Source: Aporrectodea caliginosa (taxonomy: Eukaryota; Annelida; Clitellata; Crassiclitellata; Lumbricidae). From it: DNA of 64,000 nt. The stretch lies in NCBI GenBank assembly GCA_020284085.1, contig JACEVL010000517.1:949001-1013000 (forward strand), written 5' to 3'. This document shows positions 23,161 through 35,980 of the stretch, in pieces; the stretch's first letter is position 1, and the number at the start of each line of letters is the position of its first letter. The position numbers and the translations under genes were made by a program. The notes beneath the pieces were generated by a model. It searched no databases. It saw only the letters and a program-made list of their open reading frames with translations, and was not told where the DNA came from.

Positions 23161-24003
23161 GTTCTTTGTCGTCTGATTCACTGAAGTGGAATTACGTGTA
23201 TTGCGTTTGAACGGAGAAACTAATCAACGAGAAAAAAATGTTCAGAGAAATCTTAATCTGCTGATCTTCAGTTATTCAACTTCAGTTATCGGTTTACAGG
23301 TTTACATCAAAAGAGTGGCGGTAACGGAGTATACGTAGGATTGCAACATTTTGTCTGATGTTTAGCTATATAATTTCAGACAATGAAGATAGGGGAGCAG
23401 GAAGGGAAGGAGGAGGAAGAAAAATACGTGTAGGTTGAAGTGGCGCTATATAATTTCAGACAATAGTAATTATGGTATTGACAGTGATAGGCCTAATTAT
23501 AGTCAGCACAGGCACTTAAATAATCTGGATCCCACGACTTCACTTTTATGGACGCTGTAAAAATATCGAGATTACTATAGCTGATGTGCAATTATTTGCA
23601 CAAGTTTCCGGGTCTATAGGCTATAGATTCCTTGTTCCAATAATTGGCATATGTTATCATCCTATAAATTATTTATGTTTATGTTGCCATTCAGTGTAGG
23701 AGCCCTCAATGGAGTGCATAGGCGCCTGTAAATGAGCTGGTTCCCACGACTTCACTCTTTGGACGCTGTACAAATCTCACGACTACGATAGGAATTCCAT
23801 AACAATTTTCCGTTGCTTCGCACAACGTTGAAAAACACGTAATCACAACAACCGCAGCTATTCGAAAACGGACAATTGATGGCTAATGTATAGGCATAAT
23901 CTACCGATTTTTGACTGCATATGTAAGTAATTTAATCCGTATATCTGTTATAGTTAGAGGTTAGTAACTATAATAGTAATAGCGCTGGCATTATGGAAAA
24001 AAA
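23161..24003 (+). other. No gene; probable LINE 5' region and tail-like repeats
   Basis: Two related blocks at 23505-23580 and 23725-23790 share CCCACGACTTCACT and GGACGCTGTA, and also resemble 29550-29610. The last few hundred bases are probably the 5' UTR of the LINE that starts at 24004. The exact boundary cannot be seen. Confidence 0.4.
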
Positions 24004-27000
24004 ATGGCGACTAGTCAGTCGCTGGTAGTCAGTGATTTACTTTGTTTTCTAAACAGTAGATTTCATAAAGTGGCCAGAACCGATTTAGCTGCAATTCTTG
24101 GAAACTTTTACTCGTTAGATGAGATTTTAGCGGCGAAGAAGCTGATTTTTGACTTTGCTGTGTCCTTGAATGCGTCGTATGTGCCGAAATACACAGACCG
24201 TAAAGGTGAGCATCGTCTTCGCTCAAATGTGGAGGACATTCTGACCCTTTTTACGCTTCTTGATGTTAACAAGGCAAAGCTTCCACAATTTGTCGCAGTT
24301 GATCCAGATCGCTTGCCGTCCTCGGGGCATGGTGGTGATGTCTTGAAGCTGACGGCCCTTGTCTTTGAGCTCCGTGACCAGGTAGCCGCCCTTTCGAAGA
24401 AGTTCGACGAACAGAAGGTTAACGGTTCTTATGCGTCTGTGACCTCTGTTGAATCCGTGTCATGTGCCTTACCTGTCACGAAAGATGTAGCTCCTTTGTT
24501 GCCGGGAGGTTTTGGTGCTTCTGTTGGGGATATGTCTGTTGAATCTTCCTTCCCAGTGGCCGGGCGTAGCTGGGCGGGAGTTGCTTCACGACCAGCTTCC
24601 TCTGAGAGTTCTGCGATTCAACAGCGTGTTCATCCTCTTCGAGGCCTTCTGACCGTGAAACGTGGCAAGCGACCGGCAAACGGGAAGATTAAAGTAGTTC
24701 CACGGGCTCTTACTTGTTTTGTCGGCCGTCTGGAACGTTCGACCACGGAGCAAGAGTTGATGGACTACCTGAATGAAGTTGGGATTCGGGATGTCACATG
24801 TCGGAAACTTGAAGCAAAGGATGGTCGTATTTTCAAATCTGCTGCATTCAGAGTCTCATGCAGCGAAGAATATCGTGATCTGTTCTACGATGAGGCCAAC
24901 TGGCCTGAAGGTGCTGATTTGAGAGACTGGGTTTTTACAGCAACAATGGATCCACCAAGTAACTGCTCTTACATTGATATTTGTATCAATGTAGTATCTT
25001 ATAATTTAAGAGGTTTTAATTCTGGACGTTGTCTTTTAACTGATTTATGTAATGATCCGAACACTTTTATCATTGCTGTACAAGAACACTGGCTGACTCC
25101 TAAGAACCTGCATCTTCTTAATGATATTCACCCAGATTTTTTAGCATATGGTGTTTCTGCCATGGCCAACAGGCTTAGTACCGGTATTTATGTTGGTAGA
25201 CCTTTTGGTGGCGTGGCCTTCTTGTGGCGTAAAGATATTCGTGATAGGGTCCGAATTATTGGTAGCGATTTGGATAGTCGTGTTCTTGGTATGTCATTGC
25301 AAATTGATGAGATTCATAGTATTAAATTGTTTAATGTTTATTTTCCATGTTTTGAATCCAGTGCTGAATATACTAATGATTTATCTCGTTGCCTTGGCTA
25401 TATTGAAAGCGTTGCTAATCCTGGGGATGATATTATCATTGCTGGTGACATGAATTTTGTTTGTAATGATAGCCACATTGGCTTCAATGTTTGTCATAAT
25501 GTTTTTCAAAGTTACACCTTATCCCATTGCGATGATTTGTGCAGTTCTGTTGACAGAGTTACATATTTTAATAGTAGTCTTAATCAGTCGTCGTTTATTG
25601 ACCATTTCTTTGTAACGAGTTCTTTACGTCCCGCTGTGCAGGACATTTCCATTGTTGACTCTGGTGCTAACCTTAGTGACCATAGGCCTCTTGTGGGTAG
25701 TTTCCTTTTTAAGAGTCTGTCTACCAAGGGTCTTTCTTCTGAGTTAGTTGGTCATTGTGAAGGTTTGGGTCGCGTAAGTAATGCTCCAATATCTTGGTCA
25801 TGGAGATGGGACAAGTCTGACTTGTCAAAGTACTACATGGCCACAAAACAGAAGCTGGAGGTAATTAACCTTCCCTTATGTTTTGAATGTTCAAAGTCCT
25901 GTGGCAATGAACATCATCGACAGGTTATCAGTAGTTATTATGGTGCTATTGTTCATGCTCTCCATAGTGCGGCTGAACTTTCTGTCTTTAGAACTAAGTC
26001 GGGTTTGCTGAAACCCTTCTGGAATGATGAGCTTGATCGTCTTAACCCTCAGAGGGTAACCTATAAAAAAATCACACATTGGATAACCTGGGGTGAATTT
26101 TTCACCCCTCACTATTTGAGGCATGTGATATAAAATTAAACCATGTTCGATCAACAATGGTAATTGTACCAAGTTCAACATAAAACTGCAAAACTAGGAA
26201 ACCTAACTAAAGTCAACTATCAGCACAATCATCGAGTCTACAGTCATCTACACACAACTCAAGTAACACTTTGTTGCATGCGTTCCACAGACAAAGTTGC
26301 TACACATATGACAGCGAATACTGGTTTTATTGTTCTTCTGGCGGCTGCATTTATGGCAACGACCTTTGCAACTGCTCAATGCTCATCTGCTGTGTGTCGC
26401 GTTTTGCTTTCTTGACCGGCTTTCCCTTTACATATTCCAGTGCTCTTTTCACATATGGCTGAAATGGCCACGGTATGACGTCAGTCACGTGACCATTCAT
26501 CCAAAATAAGTAAGACAAAATATATGGAATTAAGCAAAAGTCATCTATGAACAGATACACAAAGGCGCAAGGCATAACTCCAAAGCTGTAAAAAATTCAG
26601 CGCAAATACTGACAGTGGGGTGAAAAATTCACCCCAGGTTAGCCTCTGAGGGTTAAAGCTGATTCTTGCTTCTGGCATAATGTTTGGTCAAGTGCTGGAC
26701 GCCCTTCATCTGGGCATCTACATGCGATTAAAGCTAGGTGCAAACTGAAATATAAGGTTGCTGTCAGGGATGCTTGCATTCATTTTGAAAGTATGCATGA
26801 CGATGCGATTGTGTCCAACTTCCTCAATAAAAGACCAGATGAGTTTTGGAAAGCTTGGCATAGGAAATTTAGAAAAAATATCAATTCGCCGATTAATTTT
26901 CCTGGATGCTGTTCTAACTTGGATGTTGCAAATAAATTTGCTACTCAGTTTAGTAAGAACTTCCATATGTCTGACCAGAACGCAGAGGCTGTACATGACT

Positions 27001-28499
27001 TTGAAAAGGCACGTAATCATGCTCAGCGTACACAACTCTTTTCTAATCCTGATGTTTCGGTGGAAGCAATAAGCAGCTGTGTTAAAGCCTTGCATACTGG
27101 GAAGGCTTGTGGTCCAGACGATCTATCGGCAGAGCACTTGTTGTATGCCCATCCTAGCCTTATTGTTCATCTTAAGTTATTGTTTTCAAGCATATTTACC
27201 CATGGATTTGTACCTGACAGCTTTGGTGCTGGAATTATAGTACCTTTAATTAAAGATAAAACTGGGAATCTGAATGATACTGAGAATTACAGACCCATTA
27301 CGTTGATTCCTGTAATTTCTAAGCTCTTTGAATCTTTGCTGCTTAATATATGTCAAACGTATTTGCCGATTGATGACTTGCAGTTTGGCTTCAAGCCTGG
27401 GCTGGGTTGCACTGATGCTATTTTTGCCTTGAAGTCTTCCATTAACTATTTCAACTCTAGAGGTAGTTGTGTGTATGCTGCTGCGTTGGATCTCAGAAAA
27501 GCCTTTGATAGTGTGAATCATTATAAATTATTTAAGGAGTTACTTAATAACAATATACCTGTACCCATTGTTGACATTATTTGCAATTGGTATGGTAAGT
27601 TTTTTGTTACGGCTAGATGGAATGGTAGTTTTTCCTCTCAGTTTCATGTTGGCAGTGGTGTTAGACAGGGCAGCACTTTGTCCCCTGCACTATTTAATCT
27701 TTTGATGCATGTATTTGTTTTCAATTTGAGGCGCACTGACATGGGTTGTCATATTAAGAATCACTTCTATGGTTGTTTTCTATATGCTGATGACATTATT
27801 TTACTTTCCCCTTCAGTAAATGGTCTCCAAGTTATGCTGAATGTTTGCTACAACACCAGCAGTGCCCTTTTGCTTAAGTTTAACTGTTCTAAATCTTACT
27901 GCATACAATTTGGTAAAGGGTGTTCCAAGTCAATTGACATGATGTCTTTGGGTGATAACTCAATCTCCTGGGTTGATTCCCTTAAGTATTTGGGTGTACA
28001 TTTTATGGGTGGCCGTAGAAATGTAATGTTTGACATTGATCCTTTGAAGCGATCGTTCTACCGGGCATGTAATTGTATTGCATCTCATGCCTCCAATTTA
28101 GATTAAATTTTACATCTCCACTTACAAGAGACCTACTCCTTGCCCCTTTTGACCTATGCTCTCCCTGCCTTGACTTTGTCAGCAAGACAATCTAATGAAT
28201 TAAATGTATGCTGGAATTCTGTATATCGTCTTATATTTGGGTTTAATAAATGGGAAAGTGTTAAAAGTTTCATTAATGGACTGGGTAGGCTGAATTTCAC
28301 TTTCCTGGCGAAATTACGCCGTTTTAAACTGTATTTCCATTTAATCTATTCTGAAAATGTTGCCCTTTATAATCTGTTTTGGACATTCCTATTAGACAAT
28401 TTCCATAATGATGATTGCCTTGCCTTGGTATTCATGAAGAAACATGATGCCATTACACAATTGTATAATAAGTTTGATGACTTGTGCACACAGAGCTGA
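24004..28499 (+). pseudogene. LINE polyprotein: ORF1-like, APE endonuclease, reverse transcriptase
   Basis: From ATG at 24004 the first 320 or so residues form an ORF1-like part with an RRM-like stretch (CFVGRLERSTTEQELMDYL). An AP-endonuclease domain follows, opening VVSYNLRGF and showing VQEHWL, AGDMNF and SDHRPL. The frame is broken at 26046 by a MITE and resumes at 26657. Reverse transcriptase motifs are ENYRPITLIP, FGFKPGLGCTDA, ALDLRKAFDSV, GVRQGSTLSP and YADD at 27783-27794. An in-frame TAA at 28104-28106 interrupts the C-terminal part, which ends at 28499. It would copy its RNA by target-primed reverse transcription, but this copy is inactive because of the insertion and the stop. Confidence 0.85.
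26046..26652. mobile_element. piggyBac-type MITE inserted in the LINE
   Basis: TTAA flanks both ends (26042-26045 and 26653-26656). The termini are inverted: CCCTCAGAGGGTAACCT on the left and CCCTCAGAGGCTAACCT inward from the right, followed by GGGGTGAATTTTTCACCCC-like inner palindromes. Dropping the element and one TTAA leaves the LINE frame intact, which confirms the boundaries. The 607-bp interior has no transposase. Confidence 0.92.
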
Positions 28500-28586
28500 G
28501 CTTTTGTGGTCTATAATTGATGCTTTCTGGACTATAATTAATGCTAGATGTTGCCTTTGTTTTTCTCATTTTTGTATCGTTTAGTT

Positions 28587-29497
28587 CAGCGGTTTTCAAA
28601 CTTTATTTTTATTGTACCCCCAGGTTAAAAAATTAAATTTTGGCGTACCCCCAACATGGTCAGATCAAAAACAACAAGCGAGCGTGAAGTCACCTTGCAA
28701 TTTACAACTCATTTTAATCATTGGTGCAAACCGGGTTTTAGTCATAGGTAGAAAATTTTAAAAGTAATATAATTTTAACTTAAGAATGTATAGTCATATT
28801 AACAACAAGAAAAAATAAAATCACAATTAGAAAGTGTTAATGTGAGCAGTGGGCTTCAGTGGCGGCGTCAGACATTTTTTGTAACCAGGGCAATCATACA
28901 AGTAACCAGTGCAGGGGCGATTTATGCCCCAAATAAATTCTTGGCAGGGCAATAATTCTGGCAGGGCAACGACCAGGGAAAAGGCTTTTTTACCAGGGCA
29001 TTTGCCCTTGTTTGCCCTGGTGTAGTGCCGCCACTGGTGGGCTTGTTTTGACAAGCACGGATTTACAATAATATCTGGTTTAATATTTTGTCAATTTCAA
29101 ACGCAAAATGTCTGGTTCGAGTTCAAGCTTTGTTCTGTATTTGTTTTTGATCGCAAGCATTGCTGAAAAACCTGTTTCACACAGATATGACGTGCTGAAA
29201 GGATTCAACAATTTTAAAGCTCTGTCAGAAATTAATCTATATTCAGATCTTCGTTTCAGCCAAAAATCACACAACATGTCTTTCTTGAATTCGTTCTTCA
29301 ATCCACCCTCACATGATTGTTCAACAAACTGGTATCTTTCCTGGACTGAAGAATCATCCGGCAAGACTATACATCCGATGGCATAAACTTGTAGAAATGT
29401 ACATAGAAAATTTTATTTATTTTTAATTTTTCGCGTACCCCTTAGCGACACCTGGCGTACCCCCAGGGGTACGCGTACCACAGTTTGAAAACCCCTG
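28587..29497 (-). mobile_element. hAT element fragment with transposase C-terminus
   Basis: A perfect 8-bp duplication GTTTAGTT flanks it (28579-28586 and 29498-29505). The termini are CAGCGGTTTTCAAACT and, inward from the right, CAGGGGTTTTCAAACT. On the minus strand 29080-29364 encodes the hAT dimerisation region (LLNPFSTSYLCETGFSAM, then IKNKYR and ILRLKLTKY). This is a ZBED/SCAND3-like Charlie-type transposase tail. The rest of the transposase is missing, so it is non-autonomous. Confidence 0.92.
28857..29036. mobile_element. 180-bp hAT-type MITE nested in the hAT fragment
   Basis: The termini are CAGTGGCGGC and its complement GCCGCCACTG. A perfect 8-bp duplication GTGGGCTT flanks them (28849-28856 and 29037-29044). 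Its interior reads GTAACCAGGGCAA-like repeats on both sides. Related termini occur at 50808-50965. Confidence 0.92.
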
Positions 29498-29549
29498 GTT
29501 TAGTTATTGTTCTGCCCCTGTGGCGTAATAAAGTGTTCATTATCGATTT

Positions 29550-30457
29550 TTTAACTAAGCGCCTGTGAATAAGCTACTTCCAACGACATTGCCTTTTTGG
29601 TCGTTGTAGAAATCGTAATCGTAAACTCCAAACTTCTAAAGCGCCACTTAAAAGTCAGGCGCAGGGCACCAGCTTATTCATGAGTGCTACGTCGAGTCAG
29701 AGGGGTTGTCTAAAGGGTAGGCCTAATCAGAAAGAGGTCCGAGTTCTGTTGCCAGAGGGTCAGAGGGCAGAGCAGATGTTAAGGCGGGTGTCGTTTTAGT
29801 CGAGAGGAATTTGAAGGCTGAGGATCAGATGAGTCGGGGTATGAACTCTTGAAAAGGAGACTTAAGTTTGAGTGGAAAGTCCAAGGATGATAGATGAGGA
29901 GCCTGAGAGAAGTGATAGTGGGTGATTTTCAATGATAGTCGAAGGAACGAAAATCTGCGGAATTCAGGAGAAAGGTCGTTCTAGAGAAATGGTGCAGCGT
30001 TGGATATGGTTCGGTTGGGAAACTTGAGATGAGTAGCGGCCGGGGATCGAGAAAGACAGACAGGAGGATGATCGGGTAGAGCGGGATGGTTGGATCGTAG
30101 ATCGTTTGCGAAGATTATGGGCTGGGAATATTGCATGGAATTGTAGGTTAGTGACAGGACTTTGAAGTGAATTCGCTCTGGGATTTTTTCCAAAGAGTGA
30201 TTAAAGGATGGGCGTGGTATGATGATGCTTGGGCGTTGTGGTGATAGCTCGGGCTAGTGAGTTTAGATAAGTTGTAAACGCGTGAGTTAAGAGGATTCAA
30301 GGTTGAGGAAGAGAGAATTTAAGTAATCGAGCTTTGAGAGGACAATGGAGGTAGCAATGGTGGAGGCAGTTTTGAAGTCGAGCATGGGCCGGATGCGGCG
30401 GATGTGACGAATGTGGATGAGCAGGAGCGAGAGGCTGGAGACGTGGTTAGAGAAGGA

Positions 30458-30512
<55 letters not shown>

Positions 30513-31255
30513 GACGATTTCTATAGCGCCGTAGCACAGCCGAGGCCGAAGGAAAGGGCGCTGTATTATTGAGAGTTGTGTATTATCTAAAGTAGTAAAA
30601 AGATTGCGGGAAGGGGAATCGGAGATGACAGTGAGAGATGAAGAGTTAGTGGATAGGTGTATGGAAGGGTCAAGGATTTTCTTAATTTGATCAGGAAGGC
30701 CTAAGATGATGAATTCTGTCTTGGAAGGGAGGAGGCAGAGGAGGTTGGCGACATCAATTGAGAGATTAGGTTAACCACATTGAGTAATTATGCGATGGAG
30801 GTGGCAAAAGAGCTTGGTGAGAAAAATATGTAGAGTTGGGTGTCGATTGCATAGAGATGGGGGTCAACAGAGGAGGATTCCATGACACGGCTTAATGGTG
30901 TGGCATATAGGATAAAGAGTAGTGGGCTCAGGATGGAGACTTGAGGGACACCACAAGAGATTCGGAGGAGTGGCGAACAGTGGCTGGAGGCTTTAACAGA
31001 GAAGGATCTGGAAGACAAGTAGAACTGGAACCAGAGTAGTGCAGCGCCAGAGACGCCAAACAAAGAAGATATCGATGAAGAAGGAGGCTGTGGTCAATGG
31101 TGTCGAATGCGACGAAGACGTCTAGGAGGCAAAGGCAGGAGACCTGATGGTGTCTAACGGCAAGTAGGTTTTCTGTGGATGGGTGTTTAGTGAATCCAGA
31201 TTGGTGGTGGTTGCGAAGTTAGTTGAAAGAGAGGTAGTTGTTGAGCCAGATATTC
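29550..31255 (-). mobile_element. Degenerate LINE, minus strand
   Basis: On the minus strand, 30788-31063 reads as a worn reverse transcriptase with GVPQVSILSPLLFILY and a YAIDTQLYI box in place of YADD. The tail at 29981-30193 has RIHFKVLSLTYN and NAAPFL. The 3' tail (29560-29680) resembles the tail-like sequence at 13800-13930. An (AAT)n run and a short GCGCC-containing scrap interrupt it at 30462-30560. Multiple frame breaks make it inactive. Confidence 0.75.
30462..30510. repeat. AAT microsatellite
   Basis: (TAA)n run of about 16 units inside the minus-strand LINE, followed by TTCTATAGCGCC, which looks like the 3' end of a second short retroelement. Confidence 0.95.
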
Positions 31256-31274
31256 TCGTGTAGGCTAACTTTCC

Positions 31275-31929
31275 TGTTTGGCAAACTCTGACCGCATATT
31301 GAGTTCGTTATGGGTGAAGGATTGAAGTCCGCGAGACAACACACACCTGTGAGGACAATGATTATAGTTTGAAGGAGAAGAATGTTGGGTAAGTCATATC
31401 AGTTGCCTAAAGAGAGCGCAAAGCTGAAGGTTGCTATTTCTAGCAGTTTGAAGGAGAAGAATGTTGGGTAAGTCCTATCAGTTGCCTAAAGAGAGCGCAA
31501 AGCTGAAGGTTGCTATTTCTAGCAGATGTGGTTTCCAACAGCTTTGCGGCATATGTGACAAACTGCATTGGCGATTTGCCGTACGTAATGTTTAAATGTA
31601 GTATCAGGGAAGATTTACAAGCATTTTACTGGTAACTACAACAGGTCACATTTCCTAGCAGTTAATTACATCCTTGTAAATTTTATAGCGCCGCTTCAAG
31701 AGAAACTAATCAGCGCTCCACATTACCCGAAATGATGCTATGTCATAATTAAGAAAACTATCCAACGCGATGCCCAGACATCCGTCCGGCAGAGCAAAAG
31801 ATCCATCTGTGATGGACAGCCATTCGATATTTTTCTGTTTTATCATTATATCGGATAGGTCTACTGTGTTTTACAGATAATCAACAACTATAATACTTGG
31901 TTAAGAAAAGCAAACTGAATTGTTCAGCA
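31275..31929 (+). repeat. 5' flank of copy C with a 79-bp tandem duplication
   Basis: It matches the copy B flank. A 79-bp unit is present twice (31366-31444 and 31445-31523), each with AGTTTGAAGGAGAAGAATG and GAGAGCGCAAAGCTGAAGG; copy B has one unit. TTTTACAG at 31869-31876 lies just before the coding region, where copy B has TTTGCAG, a candidate splice acceptor. Confidence 0.8.
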
Positions 31930-34900
31930 ATGAGTAAGAAATCATCGCCAACTACTCCTGATGCGTCCGGAGACACATTAAACGCAGCTGACATCGACAA
32001 AGAACCATCAGCTGCTAAATTGCAACCCGAAACTGATTCGGAGGACATTGAATTTTCTGATGAAACCAGAAGTTATGAATCGACTGGATCCGAAACTAGA
32101 GAACTTTCATACATTTCTTCATTTGAAGAATTGCTGCGTGACATATCTGACTCTGACGAGGAGGGGGACATTCAGAATGTTTGTGAGAAAGATGAAGAAC
32201 AAGGCCTTAGTCAGCTTCACCTTGCAGCTGAACGTGGTAATACGGAGTCTGTTAGAAGTATACTGATGTCGTCAGCGAATGTCGATGTACTGGACACAAA
32301 GCATAACACTCCTTTACACATTGCGACTCTAAATGGTCACGTTGACATTGTCAATCTTCTATTAAGTAAGAACGCAAGTGTTAACTCTAGAAATGCATCT
32401 GGACGGACTTCGCTTCATCTGGCGTCCAAAAAGGGCCACTTACCAACTGCACAATTATTGTTACAGAACAATGCAGATGTCAATGCAGTCTGCAGAACGC
32501 AAACAACACCACTTCACCTTGCAGCCAAGCGTGGATATTCAGAAATTGTACAGAATTTGATATTTAACGGTGCAAATGTTAATGCGTGTAACAACGCCAA
32601 GAAGACTGCACTTCATTTAGCCTGCCGAAATGGTCACACCTCCATTGTTGAGATTTTACTGGACAGCCATGCTACAGTAGACATAATGAAACCATCTAAG
32701 ACAACACCATTTTACCTTGCAGCCAAGAATGGTCGTGCAGATATCTCGGATTTGTTGCTGAGCCGCGGCGTTTGCGATTTCGTGGTGACTTTCAGGAATG
32801 CGACACCATTGCACGTTGCTGTCAAAGAAAATCACACGAACGTTGTTGAAGTCATTTTGAAACACAACCGCAGGTTTTCTAGCCAATTAGCAAAAGACAG
32901 ACAGACTTTTCAAGAAAATGCCAAGAACTTGATAGAAATCAAAGGCGTCCTGCCAACTGAACTTTTGAGATCCGATGGTCGATGCGTTTCAGCTGGATTA
33001 ATTTTGGCAGATAAAAGCAAGCCTCTGGAGATATGGGAAGACTGTGATCGACATATTGCTCTCGAATTCGCAGTTCGTTCGACTCAACCAAAAATGGTTC
33101 AGCTCTTGCTGAAAGCAGACCCATGTGTATATTCAGTTAGGCATCTTAGAAGTGGTTTTGATTGCTTGATAGAGATGATCCCCAACTGCGATGAATCCGC
33201 GAATGTTGAAAGTCACGATGAAAACTACGATATCCTTTGCGAAAACATCAAAGAAATTGCACACGCTATTATTAATTCGAGCAAATTTGATGTACACCAC
33301 CAGTACGGGAAGATACCATCACCCCTTCACAGAGTTTTATATGATCTTTATTTTTCGCGGCAGCCGAAAGAGGTTCAAGCAATGGAGTGCATAAATTCCT
33401 TTGATACTTCCCCAGCCACCACGGTTCTCAAAAACTACTTGATAAAATTGCTATTAGAGAAAGGTGCAGACATCAACATGAAAATTTTTTCGGGCCAAAC
33501 GCCTCTGATAATGGCTTCCCAGCATGGAGGTTATCAAGCCGCTCAAACTTTGTTTGAATGGGAGCACAAATCACAAAAGAAGCTTGATGTTGACGCAAGA
33601 GACAAACGTGGAGCAACTATTGATTAAAGCAGCTGAATGGAATAATGTCTCAGCAATGCGACTGCTGATAAACCACGGGGCTTCCGTTAATATGTGCGAC
33701 TATTACGGATATACTGCCTTGCATGCAGCTATCTATGAGCCAAATAGGTACTGGTTTGATTTGCATTTCTTCTGCAAAGATCTTCATGAGATTAGCAGCA
33801 GAGATAAGCTCACCTGGGGAGAAGGAACCGTAGATCCAAATACTGTAATTGACCAGATAGAGAATTATCTTGAATATAAAAAGGAAACCACTCGAATTAA
33901 GGAAGAATTTGTAAAGTTCTTGTTGGCTAACGACGAAACTAATGTGAATGTCACAGACTTCAGAGGAAATACGCCACTTGATTTGGCTGTTATGTCTTCA
34001 AATAGAATCAATTCGGCGACTTTCGAAGCACTTAAGAATCGCGGTGCCATTCGAAAGTTAAAAGAACCAGAAGATAAAGCGCCAATCGATGTGGCAAGGG
34101 TGGACGAGAGAGGTCGAAATCCACTTCATCGACTTATCATCTCCCTCTTTTCACGTTACCAAATTCAAAAGCGGGACGACGAAAGATTCGACTTAATGGT
34201 TTCTGGAATTCTCCTAAATCCGCAGAATTTTAGGGAATCAGCCATTGCAACAGATGACAAGGGAAGAACGCCACTTCACTACGCTGTTATGCCACCATCC
34301 TGCTTAGAAGAACGAAATGACGATATCTTGAGTCTGCTTTTGAAAGTAGGTTCTAACCTAAATGCTGCTGATATGTATGGCAAAATCTCTCTACATTACG
34401 CAGAAAGGAATGATCATTACGCAAAGGATCACTTTGGAAATACACCTAGAGATCTCGAGCAGCTGCGAGAATCTGTGATTATCAACGAGGACAACGCAAA
34501 GAAGTTGCCAATCGGAAAGAAGCCCCTCTACGCGTCCAGAGATTTCGCGCAAGTACTCAACATTAATCATGTGACAAAATTATCGAAGCGAGAAGTGGTA
34601 GAATTGATTCGAATTTACTTCCAATCACCTCGCCCTCAAGAATCAGCCGAAAAAGCAATTTGGAAGATATGGACCGAAAACGAACTTAATATCCTCAACA
34701 GACGCCTAAGCCAACTTAAACCATTAATAAAACACTTCATTGATCGTTTGGCGGCTGGTATAAAGGTAAAAGACTGGCGATTTGAGTGCCAGCCGACTTT
34801 AGTCGGTAGCGCCGATGAAGAAACAAAAGCCGTCATTTCAGCAGACTTTGACTTTAACTTCAAACTGAATAAATTCAGCCAATATTGTGACCCGTTTCCA

Positions 34901-35980
34901 CATCCACTGGGTCCGAAAGGATACTTTCAACTGAGACGGAAACCGAATGTAGATACAAAGAGTCGGAGTTGCGAGAAGTTTGACAGTTTCTTCAATTCAG
35001 ATCAGTGTTTGTTGACTAACGAAGTCAATTATAGATTCAAAATTATTTTAAGAGAAGTTTTAAGTGACCCCAGTTTCTGGCAAAATGAACATCATTTGGA
35101 TTGGAACGTAGGAGATAAATACAAATGTAGGCCTAGATATGACAATCTTGATGGTATGTGTGCGACTGTAGAACTGAGAATGATTCATCCCATTGATGAT
35201 GGAGAGGGTGGCTTTCTTTTTGTCAACATATCAATTGACATCGTTGCTTGTGCTCACGTGGAAGGCTGGTGGCCAGAGGATCCACTGCCTGTTAGCATAA
35301 GCCTAGCTGTACAAACAGACGGCTGTACATTCGTCTTTGATCGGCCACGTTTTGATCCCTCCAAGACACGTGATTGTCTCTTTATCTCTTCCGAGACATT
35401 TGCCAGAATTTCATTTGCACAAGTAGAAACTCGAATCATAAAAGAAAGCCTTTAATAAGGGCAGCATATATTGTTTGCAAGATTATACTTTATGATCAAC
35501 CGAATGCTACTTATCAATTGAAGACCTGCCTTCCCTTTTGCATGGAGGCTCTTAATGCCAGAAATGAAAGTGAAACCAGAAACAAAGGCGAATTTACACC
35601 AAAGCAACTCGCCTTCTGGGTCGAGAGAGTCATGTTTTGCTTCATGGTATTTTGTCCACATGACGTTTATCCCTGTTATTTCATGCCCTCATTCAGACAA
35701 CGAGTAGCAGAACATTACTATTTCCCTGGGTGGACGGTTGATAAGGTTAACGTTTCTACAAAGTCTTTGATTCCTCTTCGTTACTCCATTGCCTATCACT
35801 TGTACCTTGACATAATTATGTCCAGATGACACTACAATCGATATACCACTAGTACAAAGCGAACACTACGGGACCAACAGTCCTGATCCGAATTATGACC
35901 CAACATGGGAGCAATTTGATCGGGAGGAATTAATTAGAACGCTATCTTCCCGTAGTTCCCACTATTTAATGGAATTCTAG
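31930..35980 (+). pseudogene. Ankyrin-cGLR copy C, nearly intact fusion of ankyrin repeats and Mab-21/cGAS-like NTase
   Basis: ATG at 31930 opens a single exon of about 1350 codons. Residues 1-88 are acidic and Ser-rich. About seven good ankyrin repeats span residues 90-317 (TPLHIATLNGHVDIVNLLL, TTPLHLAAKRGYSEIVQNLI), then irregular ones reach about residue 850. The NTase follows with VGS at 34805-34810, Asp-Phe-Asp at 34844-34852 and a third Asp in NISIDIVACAHVEGWW (35237-35239). The C-terminal helices carry YQLKTCLPF and YPCYFMPSFRQR. This layout is that of cGLRs, which make nucleotide second messengers when they sense ligands; ankyrin repeats would serve binding. Lesions are a 2-base loss near 33619, a 4-base loss near 35447 and a 4-base gain near 35815. 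It ends at TAG 35978-35980. Either a young pseudogene or a gene with assembly errors. Confidence 0.85.

Larger units (their letters stand above)
24004..29545 (+). mobile_element. CR1/L2-like LINE carrying nested transposons
   Basis: The element carries a fused ORF1-like/endonuclease/reverse transcriptase reading frame (24004-28499) and a 3' UTR. A piggyBac-type MITE has inserted in the coding region (26046-26652). A hAT fragment has inserted in the 3' UTR (28587-29497), and a further MITE sits inside that. After the hAT the LINE resumes with ATTGTTCTGCCCC and ends near ATTATCGATTTTTTAAC. Clade assignment is tentative. Confidence 0.8.

Noticed and set aside
22823..23210. Ser, Phe, Lys and Glu homopolymer frames
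   Set aside because: They are translations of the CTT/GAA microsatellite.
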